From contig WHVD01000241.1 in NCBI GenBank assembly GCA_015178975.1, positions 35,268-99,267 of the forward strand: a stretch of DNA of 64,000 nucleotides, given 5' to 3'. A program made the position numbers and the translations under genes. The notes under the pieces were generated by a model. That model searched no databases and had not been told where the DNA came from. It worked only from the letters and a program-made list of their open reading frames with translations. Shown here in pieces: positions 37,856-48,932 of this stretch; the first letter of the stretch is position 1, and each line of letters starts with the position of its first letter. Source of the DNA: Hysterangium stoloniferum (Eukaryota > Basidiomycota > Agaricomycetes > Hysterangiales > Hysterangiaceae).

Positions 37856-39785
37856 AGAATCTATGTGAATCTATGTGAATCTATGTGAATCTACAAGAAT
37901 CTACCTGAATCTAAAAGAATCTATCTGAATCTATGTGAATCCATGTGAATCTATCTGAATCTATCTGAATCTATCTGAATCTACAAGAATCTACCTGAAT
38001 CTAAAAGAATCTATCTGAATATATCTGAATATATCTGAATCTATCTGAATCTATCTGAATCTATCTGAATCTACAAGAATCTACCTGAATCTAAAATAAT
38101 CTATGTGAATCTAAAAGAATCTATCTGAATCTATGTGAATCTAAAAGAATCTATATGAATCTATCTGAATCTACAAGAATCTACCTGAATCTAACATAAT
38201 CTATGTGAATCTAAAAGAATCTATGTGAATCTAAAAGAATCTATGTGAATCTAAAAGAATCTATGTGAATCTAAAAGAATCTAAAAGAATCTATCTGAAT
38301 CTATGTGAATCTAAAAGAATCTATGTGAATCTAAAAGAATCTATCTGAATTGAAAAGAATCTATCTGAATCTAATCTATCTGAATCTATGTGAATCTATG
38401 TGAATCTATGTGAATCTATCTGAATCTATCTGAATCTACAAGAATCTACCTGAATCTAAAATAATCTATGTGAATCTAAAAGAATCTATCTGAATCTATG
38501 TGAATCTAAAAGAATCTAAAAGAATCTATCTGAATCTATCTGAATCTAAAAGAATCTATCTGAATCTATCTGAATCTCCCTGAATCTAAAATAATCTATC
38601 TGAATCTAAAAGAATCTACCTGAATCTAAAAGAATCTAAAAGAATCTATCTGAATCTATGTGAATCTAAAAGAATCTACCTGAATCTAAAAGAATCCACC
38701 TGAATCTAAAAGAATCTATGTGAATCTAAAAGAATCTATCTGAATCTATGTGAATCTAAAAGAATCTATCTGAATCTAAGAGAATCTAAAAGAATCTATC
38801 TGAATCTAAAAGAATTTATCTGAATCTACAAGAATCTACCTGAATCTAAAATAATCTATGTGAATGTAAAAGAATCTATCTGAATCTATATGAATCTAAG
38901 AGAATCTATCTGAATCTAAAAGAATCTATCTGAATCTACAAGAATCTACCTGAATCTAAAATAATCTATCTGAATCTATGTGAATTGAAAAGAATCTATT
39001 TGAATCTATGTGAATCTAAAAGAATCTATGTGAATCTACAAGAATCTACCTGAATCTAAAAGAATCTATGTGAATCTAAAAGAATCTATCTGAATCTATC
39101 TGAATCTAAAAGAATCTATCTGAATATATGTGAATCTAAAAGAATCTATCTGAATCTACAAGAATCTACCTGAATCTAAAATACTCTATGTGAATCTAAA
39201 AGAATCTATCTGAATCTAAAAGAATCTAAAAGAATCCAAAAGAATCCAAAAGAATCTATCTGAATCTATCTGAATCTATCTGAATCTAAAAGAATCTAAA
39301 AGAATCTAAAAGAATCTAAAAGAATCTATCTGAATCTATCTGAATCTATCTGAATCTACAAGAATCTACCTGAATCTAAAATAATCTATCTGAATCTATG
39401 TGAATCTAAAGAATCTATCTGAATCTAAAAGAATCTATCTGAATCTACAAGAATCTACCTGAATCTAAAATAATCTACCTGAATCTAAAATAATCTATCT
39501 GAATCTATGTGAATCTAAAAGCATCTATCTGAATCTATGTGAATCTAAAAGAATCTATCTGAATCTATGTGAATCTAAAAGAATCTATCTGAATCTATGT
39601 GAATCTAAAAGAATCTAAAAGAATCTATGTGAATCTAAAAGAATCTATCTGAATTTAACAGAATCTATCTGAATCTAAAAGAATCTATCTGAATCTATCT
39701 GAATCTATCTGAATCTCAAAGAATCTATCTGAATCTAAAAGAATCTATCTGAATCTAAAAGAATCTACCTGAATCTAAAAGAATC
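37856..39785 (-). repeat. 10-bp tandem array, right arm
   Basis: This is the inverted counterpart of the left array (GAATCTA plus a variable trinucleotide), about 190 units. It is shorter than the left array by about 1.4 kb. The unit order next to the unique flank is the same as at the outer end of the left arm except for small copy-number differences, so the arms share an origin and then changed length. Confidence 0.95.
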
Positions 39786-40475
39786 CTCTTAAATATTTGT
39801 GAATCCCACTGTACCATTCCAAACAATTGTGAATCATGCTCAATCAGGAAAAATCAGTTCAAGGTTTCTCATCTTGAAAAACCTTTAAGAAACTCATGTG
39901 AAAATGTTAATTTCTTCAAGATTTCACCAACACATTTTTTGAATTTTCATAGTGTTTGTGGCCAAGGAAAATCTTATTGAAATCTATCATTATTCAATGA
40001 TTTCCCATATAATTAAATTGTCAATTTCATTATGGTTTTCCCCTTGACAAAACATTAACAAAACATTGTCTTGGCACAAGATTTTCCTGGCAAAAAATTA
40101 CAGTTTTCACCCAATTCCCTGAGCAGAAAAATTGAGTAGAAATATGTGGTTTTCAATTGATTTCTCTAGGCAAATTATTACAGTTTTCATAGAATTCTGT
40201 TGGGTGGAAAAACCCTAACAAAACCCAGGGTTTTTTAAGAATTTTCCTATTTAGAAAATCCACAGAAAATAGGCTATTTCCACCAATGTTTCCTTAGAAT
40301 TTCCTGATCAACATTTTTAGGGATTTCAGATACAATTTTTGTCCTCAGAAAAACCTACTAAAACTCAAGATTTCTGAACAGTTTTTCCAGTTCAAAGAAT
40401 GCTTAGCAAATTTGGCCAAATAGCAAGATTTTCTGAAGGTTTTGCAACTCCAAAAATCTTGGGGTGCCTCCAGTG

Positions 40476-41587
40476 AAGGGTAGCAAAACCAACTGTGCGG
40501 TCTTGAAAAAAGAAGACAGTACAAGCATTTTCACGAGACTGTGGCAAATCAAGTGGCATCAATAAATCAAAAAAGAGGCAGACATGACGTCATGTTCAAG
40601 CAACTTACACTCGCGGTTAATCAGATTTGACGATCTTGCTAAAAATTGCGTGTAAGCCAAGGCAGAGGGTAGCCAAACAGGATACCCACGCATGTCTCGA
40701 TACTACAGATCCTCTGTTCGTGGGTGAACGTGCCATCAGCTCTCGTCGTCAAAGAAGTCTGAATACCCGCGTTGATCTCGCAAACGTTGACATATGCATG
40801 CATGCAGGCGCAGGAGTCTAGGGAAAGAGCATATAATGATCAAGGACTCTTCGGCACATTGGCCATTTTTCGTATAAAGGAAGAATTGCATTTATCTGGC
40901 AAACTCGAGCATATATTCGTCGACTGCACTGCGGTGGAAAATTCATCTGGTCACAAACGGTAAAATAATCTCAGGCATAACAATAGGGGAAAACACCCAA
41001 AACATTTGACAACGCAGACAATTTGCGTACTCTTTTCGCAATGATAGATGGATCCATCAATTATTTCCCAAAGCCAAAATTGTATGTGATGATAGTTGAA
41101 AAAAGTATTTTTTTCGTTGTTGCGGTTGTGTACTCCAAACTGAAACTTTTTATGACCTAATAAATGTCCTGGTTGGAACCACTTCTCACCCTATTTGTCT
41201 TCTTAACATATAGAGAAAATATACGTCATTTGAAATATATTCATGGAAAGACAGGACTGGCTATACCTCGCTCTCTGCCCTCAAGCTCCCAGACACCCAT
41301 ATAGAGCAGCAGAAATTTCACGCACTTATTTCAAGAAGAACCATATCTTTTCACTGCGATCATTTAAGTTGACACCCATCTTCAAGTACTCTGATAGAAG
41401 GGACCTGCGCTTGACATGCGCGGCGTGCATCTCTCCCAATTAATCAGCAATTCGAAGTCCGCCCTCGAATTGCCGAATTGCCGAATTGCGCAGGTAGGAC
41501 TGCGCACCGCAACGGCACTGGTAAAAGGAACGAGTCAACACTTACAACCATACATCGACTCAGCAAGGCTCTTTGGAAGCAAGCACG
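40476..41587. other. Intergenic region
   Basis: No supported gene. Short frames only. The right part should hold the promoter of the F-box-like gene. Confidence 0.5.
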
Positions 41588-42549
41588 ATGATACTACTAG
41601 AAGACAAGCGTGCTCCTCCGCCTCCATATCCCGCATCGGAGTCATCTCCTATCAGGCAGACGGGCAATGGCCCGAAGCTATCTGATTTACCTCCTAACAT
41701 ACTCTTGCATATCGTGGAGGCGACCTTTCCACCATATATACCGGTTGACGGACTAGCTGGCCAGCGACGGACGCTTTACTGGCTTACTGTTAGTTTGAGA
41801 CTTGTTAACCGCAGTCTGTACATGGGTACGTCCTATATTGGTACAATGCAATGATCTCGGACGTTAATCTGGATGTAAATAGCTTCTATGCATATTTTAC
41901 GGTCAACGTACTTCGAAGCATACACATCGCTGGTAAAATCCCCTTACACCTCTGATCCATTTCCAACGGGCTCTGCAGGGGCAGGGTCAGATACCGACTC
42001 GCATGTACTACCGCCGATCCAATCTATTCAAAGGGAAGCTGAGGTTTTCGATCTTTTCATCGCTCTTAAAACTCGAGAGGATGTATGGCTTGATGACTCA
42101 GAACTACACCTAAGGAACGAGGATGGGTTGAATGATCTCTTTGCTGTGATGCAGGTACTATTAAATTTTAATTTTGCTCCATTATATTCATACTTCTCTT
42201 GTAGCCTCGACGCCGTATCGAGGATTTGCTTCGATATTATGGTCTACGCTATGGCTTTATCACATTATCAGACTCTCCTGCCCGGCGGCAACGTGCAATT
42301 CCGTTTTCCTATTTAACGGTGTCTTTTTCACCCCGCAAAGTAGGTACTCATCAAATTGATGGGACGTTTGCTGACATTTTCTCAACTTATGATCAGGTCG
42401 GTGTCTTATTACTCACCCCAGCAGTAAGCAGAACGCCCCAGCGGCGAACTGTTATCGCTGAATGCATCAGGGACCGAGATGAGATTCTAGAGATCTCGGC
42501 AAAAAAGCTCGCAAAAGCTCTGGGACGCTACATTCATGATACACGGTGA
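41588..42549 (+). CDS. F-box-like hypothetical protein
   Basis: Three exons fit: 41,588-41,825, 41,883-42,154 and 42,205-42,549, giving 284 aa with GT-AG introns of 57 and 50 bp. A short F-box-like segment, LSDLPPNILLHIV, lies near residues 31-43 after a Pro-rich N-terminus. Otherwise I do not recognise the protein. The middle contains a Ser/Gly-rich acidic loop and the C-terminus is a basic region rich in helix formers. Proteins with a degenerate N-terminal F-box and an unassigned remainder are common in Agaricomycetes; a role in SCF ubiquitin ligases would be a guess. The start is the first ATG in frame (TTG upstream ignored). Confidence 0.65.
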
Positions 42550-43776
42550 TACGGGACAACTGACATTGCCAACTTTCACGACATCACTTATCTGTATTAT
42601 CCCGCGTTGTATCATCGTACAGCAACCATTGGTGTTCAAGACGGACTTCCATAATTTCTATACTACTACTATACATACCATACAGAAACCAATAATACTT
42701 CGAGGAACCTCGCATCTCACAATGAATGCTATGTATCTCGAACAAAAATGAGATCAATCACCCTTCAGGAAGCTTCCCTTCGGTGAACAATGTCGGTCAT
42801 TAGGAACGCCCTTCCTCCGATGCGCCAACGGGGTGTCTACGTTGTGGTCAACGTAAGCCATTGATATATTACATGTCGACGATCATGGTCCCAAGCATAA
42901 CCCAGAGCTTTTATGATAAAAAAAGCACTCATTGTATGCGCATAAAACAGCACTTATGCATGTGCTTTTTGCCGCTATCCTCCTGGATTCCTACGTCATG
43001 TCTGTGTACGACAGACATCTGGTTGATCTCGGCGAGCTGTTTTCGCTTGTGTGCGTAATTGTGGGTTCTTTCGATTCGACGCGGGGTACTTGAATTTTCT
43101 GTTCTTTTAAAAATAATAATATTTGGTTAGTGTACCACAGTGTGCTATATTGGTCTCTGAAAAGACATTTCTTTCTGCGAAAACTTGAACCTTGAACGTA
43201 ACTAGCAGTATCGTCTCGTGCAATGGTGAATGATGCACACATTTACAAGTTGAATTTTGGGGATTCGGTAAGCGAGTGGTAAGGACTCGAATCATATGGA
43301 TGTTAGTAAGTGGGTTACTAGGTATATATGGGGTATTAAGTTGCAACACTTCCTGCAACGTTTCCATCTCATCCGCTATCTGAGTCATTGTACACTCAGA
43401 TAATGTCAACTAGCATTTCATCCTGCTTTGAAATGCCATTGTTTCCAACAGAATCTCCAATATTGGCACTTTCCTGGAGCCTCCAGCCCATTTCCCTGAA
43501 AGAATATCAGGCCCTTTTGCAAGTGTATAGAGGTAACAGCACCCACCCCATTTGGCCCTCTGCTTCTAGCAGATGATCTTCCATTCCATACACCATCAGC
43601 ATGGAACCTCATCCTCTACCTCTAACCACTCTTGTGCTCTGGCCTGAGAGTCAATTTTCCATGTTTTATTTTTTTCAATGTTAGCTGGGAAAACTATGGA
43701 ACATCAGCCACCCACCTTTGGGCTCAAATGCCCTGCCTCCTCAGAGCCTGAGTCTGCTGTAGAGAGTCAAGTCCAA
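42550..43776. other. Intergenic, grading into CpG-poor repeat DNA
   Basis: No supported gene. From about 43,390 CpG becomes almost absent and the text resembles decayed repeat DNA, but I cannot align it to a named part of the gypsy elements. Confidence 0.4.
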
Positions 43777-44336
43777 TGTTAGAACTGGGAAACCCACTGG
43801 GATCTGGGACTTATCCTATAAGTATTTGACTCTCTATATTGCACAAACTTACCACTGGACTCCCCCTAGATAACCCAGACTCCATTCTGTACATGTCAAA
43901 CATTCTGGATTGTATGAACAATGCACCAGACCCCACCTGGACATTCCAGATCCCCTTGTTCCTAATCCATCTTTGCTCATTTGTCATCTGGTTCAGTTAC
44001 CACCGTGTTTCCCTATTTGTTTGACATCTGGTTTATTGTGTTATTGTACTCTTGATATGTTCTTTTGTATGTCTAAGTTGGTAGTACAATAATCTACTAG
44101 TCTATATAGTCCAGTAGCTAATTGTATGTATATAGGATCTGATCAGAAAATCGACTTAGTTTCTACTTGTCTCTTGTACCTTGCATATTCTTGGAACCCA
44201 TGGGTTTCCTGTCCACTCCTGTTTGAAGTTGGACAACATGATCTGCAAAGGCACACCACATAAGCTGAAGCCGAGTCCTTTCCCAGAACTTCTGTGGGTT
44301 TCCCCAGAGACCCACCCATGAGCCCTGCATTTAACA
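43777..44336 (+). repeat. 5' LTR of the old gypsy element
   Basis: It runs TGTTAGAACTGGG to TTTAACA, about 560 bp, and ends next to a primer-binding site and a gag start like those of the intact element. It is shorter than the 820-bp LTR of the young copy. The predicted RNA start TGATCAGAAAAT (44,140-44,151) lies downstream of a TATATAG-type box (about 44,103). Confidence 0.7.
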
Positions 44337-44338
44337 GT

Positions 44339-44350
44339 ATTTTCTGATCA
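44339..44350 (+). other. Self-primer binding site of old element
   Basis: ATTTTCTGATCA directly follows the LTR (2-nt gap) and is the perfect reverse complement of 44,140-44,151 in the R region of its own LTR. Confidence 0.65.
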
Positions 44351-45937
44351 AATCTTGCAGATTGTCTTGATCATGCCACCAAGAAAGAAACCATCCGAAC
44401 AACTGGAGCCCACTACCATCTGGTCACCACTCATTTTGCATTTTGTATACCAGCCAGACATCCAGACATAACCCAGACACCACAGATGAATCCTGTTTTG
44501 AAGAAATACCAGAAATTCTGGATGCTTCTGAGCACAAGGAAGAGTCTGCAGCCCCTGATAAGGCCAAAGGTATTGAAAACCCCCCAACTATGGAATGACC
44601 ATGTGCCGAGGACCCTACTTCTGAATTTTTAGCAGGTACAATAGATAAATTCATGACTCACCTGCTTGAAGAACAAAAGAAGACAGAACAGGAACCTCCA
44701 CAGTCAAAGGTCAATGTTCTAGAACCCTTCATGGGTTCCAACCCCAACAAACTCTCCACCTTCCTTATGCAATGTCACTTCAACTTCCACAATTGACCTG
44801 CAGCATTCTCCACAGACTCCTGAAAAGTCAACTATGCACTCTCTTACCTCTCAGGATCTGCATTGAAGTGGTTCAAACTGGCTTTTAGCAGACTTACCAA
44901 GGAAGAGCCAATTTGACTTGATGATTGGAATGCATTTGTTGAAGAATTAGAAACAAATTTTGGCCTGTATGACCCAACCAGAGAAGCCGAGAATAGCCTC
45001 ACCAATTTTTGCATGAAGGACAACCAGCTCATCACAGACTATATTGTTCCAGTTCAATAATCTTGCTGTGTGTTGTCAATGGGGCAATTCTGCACTCCAT
45101 CATCAGTTCTACTCTGGTTTGCCCTCCCACCTCAAGGATGAAGTGTTGAAAGGTGAGGACAGCAAACCCAAGACACTTTCCCGGATGTGCCTCAAAGCTC
45201 AAAATGCAGATGCATGTTATTGGGAATGTTGAGTGGAAGTTGCCTGTGAGACACCCATGGACAAATCCAGCAAGTCCATGGTGAACAAAACCAACAATGA
45301 CCCATCTACTAGCAATTCGAACCTGACTGGAAGAATGACAAGAAATCTTCCAACAACAACAGCAACTCTGGCAATACCAACAAAGGTCAGCAATCTGGGA
45401 AATCTGCTGGAAAGCCTGACCTTACAGGCAAACTCGGACCAGATGGTAAATTAACTCCACAAGAAAGACAGCATCGTATGGACAACAACCTCTGTCTTTT
45501 GTGCAGAAATCCCAGTCATTGTGTCCCAGAATGCCCAACAGTGAAAGCTAACTCTGCCAAAGGTTGTGTAGCCAATACTTCCTGTACGGAATCCGTGTTG
45601 AAGGAGAAATGGGCTCCCAATCCAAAAAGAGAGTAAGCAACCCTCTGGACTCCACGTGGGTTGAGGGTTGCCTTAACTCTCCATGCATTCATGAGTTCAC
45701 CCATCTTAATGCATCTGCTCTTGTGAAATCTGACTCATTATTTGTGAAATTTACCTGTGATATGATCCTGCACTCTGTTTTTTCCATTCTTTTGGATTCC
45801 AACTTGACCCATTGTTTTGTAGATATTGAATTCACTCAAGAAAATTTGTTGTTAACCTATTTGATAAACCCAATTGGACTCTGACTTTTTGATAGTACAA
45901 GCAATTCAGTTGTCACCCAAGCTTGTGACCTACCTAT

Positions 45938-46526
45938 TGTTAAGAACTGAAAACTGACTAGTGTCGGTAGGCCAATGGGGACCGATCAGAAGGACTTGGC
46001 TTCCTGCGCCCTCGCAAATATCCATCAGGTGTCCTTAAATTTCAGACAGGTGAAGACTAGTCCTATCGAGTACCTCTTGGTGAGTTACCAATCGGAACTG
46101 AAGGATAAGTCGAGTGTCGGGCCAAGGGGTTGGGAACTGAGAGTGGGTGAGCATGCATGAAGGCGGATAGTGGGATACTTAGTTATGAGACTTCTAGAGG
46201 TGTAAGAGGGTATTCTGAGTTGATATTCTGATTGCCTAGTAACTACAACTACAATGGGTTCATATACAAGTATTCAGCATCTAGAAAATACTAACTAGGA
46301 GAAGAGCGGAAAGCGGTATTGACAAATAAGCTTGACTAGGAACAGGAAGGTTACAATTAGTTCGGAGGCCGTGAAATAACCAAGAGCGGGATTACGAAAA
46401 AAGGAAATAGTCTGAGGATTACAAGTATTTATAGACATATGTGAAACATAGAGTGGAACGGATCATCATAATAAAAAGGGACATATCAGAGTTTAACCAA
46501 ATAGTACGAGTATATTTTGAGGGGGG
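45938..46526 (-). repeat. LTR-like repeat (family C) inserted in old pol
   Basis: On the minus strand this matches 17,890-18,360 and ends in TTAACA, giving TGTTAAG on the plus strand. Compared with the intact element, roughly 90 bp of pol are missing at the site, so insertion and deletion coincide. I see no clean target duplication. Confidence 0.55.
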
Positions 46527-46786
46527 TGGCTTACCTGACACAATCTGTTGATTGACTGGGTATCAGGCAGTATTACTTTCTGGACACCCATGGCACCCGA
46601 TATAACTGTATCATCCCCAGCTGTTTTGGCACCTGTGACCTTTACAGCACCCCCTGGCTTCCATGGAACCCATGGTAATCCCATCCATTTCCCTTATGAA
46701 TGCAGCAGCTTTCATTAGGGCTACAATATTGGAGGATCCCAGGCATTCACAATCAATTTGAAAGTTGATGAAGCAACCAGATGTTT

Positions 46787-47606
46787 TGTTACGACCGGAC
46801 AAATCCCGCCGGACTCCAGGCACTAACTCGTATGCCCCCACGCGCTACAAGCACCAATCGTCTGTTTATAGGATTTCCCGCCCGGACTCCGTTACGTCAA
46901 GACTCGTTACGTTCGACCTCATTAAGACACATATCAGTCACCAGACTTCCCCCAGACCCTGTCTCTGTCTATGTCCGTCTTCGTCCCACGCATCAGTCAC
47001 CGGAACCCGCTTAGAATCCCGTCACCGCTCTAATCGAGCCCCGTTCCCATTTTAGTCAAATGACCTGTCACGATTTAGGACTCCGCTCCCACTCCATTTC
47101 CCGTTATGGGTTATGCTTTGTCACAATTCGGACTCTGCTCCGTTCCGTCCCGTTCCTAACACCAATTTGGTGTTTACTATTCCCGTTTTATGTTTTGCTC
47201 GTTTCGTCTCATTATTACTGGATTCGGTATGTCATGCATTCCACGGTCTATATAAACTGGCAGATGTTGTACATACAATCCAGTCAGAAAATTAGCTTAG
47301 ATTCCCCCCAGTAATCTAATACATTTTCCTCTCTAAAACCCTACTCTTATCAGACCGCTCGCACTAGTCGGAGCCCACGGGCTCCGGCGCATCTATCTCT
47401 CTCGACTATCTCGATTCACGACTCTCGACTCACGACCTACGGCTCACGACCCACGAACCCCCGCCCGGACTCCCCGGGATTCCCATCCGCCTGTCTGAAA
47501 TTGGACAACACGATCTAGCGAGGGCGCAGCCTATAAGCTGAAGCCAAGTCCTACCGGATATTCCACGGGTTTCTCCGGAAACCCGCCCTGTGTGTGTATC
47601 CTAACA
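46787..47606 (+). repeat. 5' LTR of young gypsy element
   Basis: 820 bp, TG...CA ends, identical in length to the 3' LTR. It contains a TATA box TATATAA at 47,249-47,255 and the predicted transcript start CAGTCAGAAAAT at 47,281-47,292, 32 bp downstream of the box start. Confidence 0.95.
47249..47255 (+). promoter_or_regulatory. LTR TATA box
   Basis: TATATAA lies in the U3 end of the 5' LTR, at the usual distance before the R segment that pairs with the primer-binding site. The same box is at 54,519-54,525 in the 3' LTR. Confidence 0.6.
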
Positions 47607-47608
47607 GT

Positions 47609-47620
47609 ATTTTCTGACTG
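47609..47620 (+). other. Self-primer binding site of young element
   Basis: ATTTTCTGACTG lies 2 nt after the 5' LTR and is the exact reverse complement of CAGTCAGAAAAT at 47,281-47,292, the predicted 5' end of the RNA. This is the arrangement of Tf1/sushi-type elements that prime reverse transcription with their own RNA 5' end instead of a tRNA. Confidence 0.7.
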
Positions 47621-47642
47621 ATACTCGCAGATTGTTTTCATT

Positions 47643-48932
47643 ATGCCACCAAGAAGAAGTACACGTGCACAGTCATCAATACCTGGACCGTCGACTCTTC
47701 ATTCCCCATTAACTCTGTATACCAGTCAGACGCTTGCGAACCAGTCGGAACCCATGGAAGAAGCCCGCATCGAAGAAATCCCGGAAGACCTGGACGAATC
47801 CGAGCGCGAGGACGATTCCGTGGCCCCCGACAAGGGCAAAGGTGTCGAAATCCCTCCTGAAAATCCTCCGCCTTTTCAACGACCGAACACGAGGGATCCT
47901 ACTTCTGAGTTTTTAGCAGGTACTATAGATAAATTCATGATGCACCTGCTAGAAGAACGAAAAAGAAAGGAACAAGAACCTCCACGGTCAAAAGTCAATG
48001 CTCCGGAACCCTTCACGGGTTCCAACCCAAACAAACTCTCTACTTTCCTCATGCAATGTCGCTTCAATTTCCACGATCGCGCCGCTGCATTCTCCACGGA
48101 CTCCTGAAAAGTCAACTACGCACTTTCATATTTGTCGGGATCCGCGTTGAAATGGTTCGAACCAGCTTTTAGCGGGATTACCGAGGAAGAGCCGCTCTGG
48201 CTTGAAAATTGGGAAGCTTTTGTTGAGGAGCTTGAAACCAACTTCGGCCCGTATGACCCGACAGGAGAAGCCGAGAATAGTCTCACAAATCTTCGTATGA
48301 AGGACACGCAGCGCATCACGGACTACATCGTCCAATTCAATAATCTTGCAGCTCGTTGTCAGTGGGGCGATCCCACTCTCCGCCACCAATTCTACGCCGG
48401 TCTGCCGTCCCGCCTTAAAGACGAAGTCTCGAAAGGAGAAGATGGCAAGCCAAAAACCCTGTCCCGTATGCACCTCAAAGCTCAAAACACGGACGCACAT
48501 TATTGGGAACATCACGCGGAAGTTGCCCGCGAGACATCCGTGGACAAAATAAACAAGTCCAAGGACAAAAACAATAACACCAATTCATCAACCAGCAACC
48601 AGAACTCCACGCAATCCAACAAGAAGAACGATAAAAAGTCTTCGAACAACAACAACAATAAGGACAATAAGGACAACAACAAGGGTCAACAGTCCGGCAA
48701 GCAAGCCGGAAAACCCGACCTCTCAGGCAAACTCGGACCTGATGGCAAATTGACTCCACAAGAAAGACAACGTCGTATGGACAACAACCTCTGTCTCTTG
48801 TGTGGGAAACCCGGTCATCGAGTCCCGGAATGTCCGCTGGCAAAAGCAAACTCTTCAAAGGGTCGATCAGCCAAGGCCTCCACGGAAACCCCATCGAAGG
48901 ATAAACCGGCTGCCGATTCGAAAAAAGAGTAA
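47643..48932 (+). CDS. Gag polyprotein (one in-frame TGA)
   Basis: Capsid/nucleocapsid protein of the young gypsy element. The frame opens at ATG 47,643 and stays in one frame to TAA 48,930-48,932, except for a TGA at 48,105-48,107. A retrotransposon-gag domain spans roughly 47,900-48,480 (PFTGSNPNKLSTFLMQCRF, then WFEPAFSG, LETNFGPYDP, QFYAGLPSRLKDE). An Asn/Lys-rich linker and a CCHC zinc knuckle (C-x2-C-x4-H-x4-C in LCLLCGKPGHRVPECP, about 48,790-48,833) follow. The TGA fits a CGA (Arg) codon changed at CpG, but the old element has TGA at the same site, so readthrough cannot be excluded. Confidence 0.85.

Larger units (their letters stand above)
33795..40475. mobile_element. 6.7-kb foldback element with CACTG termini
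   Basis: A giant inverted repeat: the left arm is 33,795-37,855 and the right arm 37,856-40,475. The dyad is at 37,855/37,856 inside AGATTCTAGAATCT, so there is essentially no spacer. The outer roughly 690-700 bp of each arm are unique sequence and almost identical in inverted orientation (I see only a few substitutions). The inner parts are 10-bp tandem arrays of unequal length. The termini are CACTGGAGG...CCTCCAGTG, flanked by the 3-bp direct repeat AAG (33,792-33,794 and 40,476-40,478). CACTG ends, a 3-bp duplication and subterminal short repeats fit a non-autonomous CACTA (EnSpm-type) transposon; the array-in-arm architecture also recalls Drosophila FB elements. There is no coding region inside. 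Confidence 0.75.
44337..46786 (+). pseudogene. Old gypsy element: decayed gag and start of pol
   Basis: This aligns with gag and early pol of the intact element (47,607-49,625) but has many stops and indels. The gag start (44,371), the matrix/capsid-like block, the zinc-knuckle region (about 45,480-45,530) and the protease region (about 45,780-45,850) can be followed. Most differences from the young copy are CpG to TpG or CpA. It is interrupted by the insertion at 45,938-46,526 and then by the whole young element. Its pol continues at 54,882. Confidence 0.85.

Noticed and set aside
34490..39785. CRISPR-like array
   Set aside because: The unit is 10 bp with no spacers, the locus is eukaryotic and the arrays are inverted arms of one element.
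43261..43310. tRNA-like text around a GACTCGAATC motif
   Set aside because: No acceptor stem or arms can be formed around it. No other convincing tRNA or rRNA was seen in the window.
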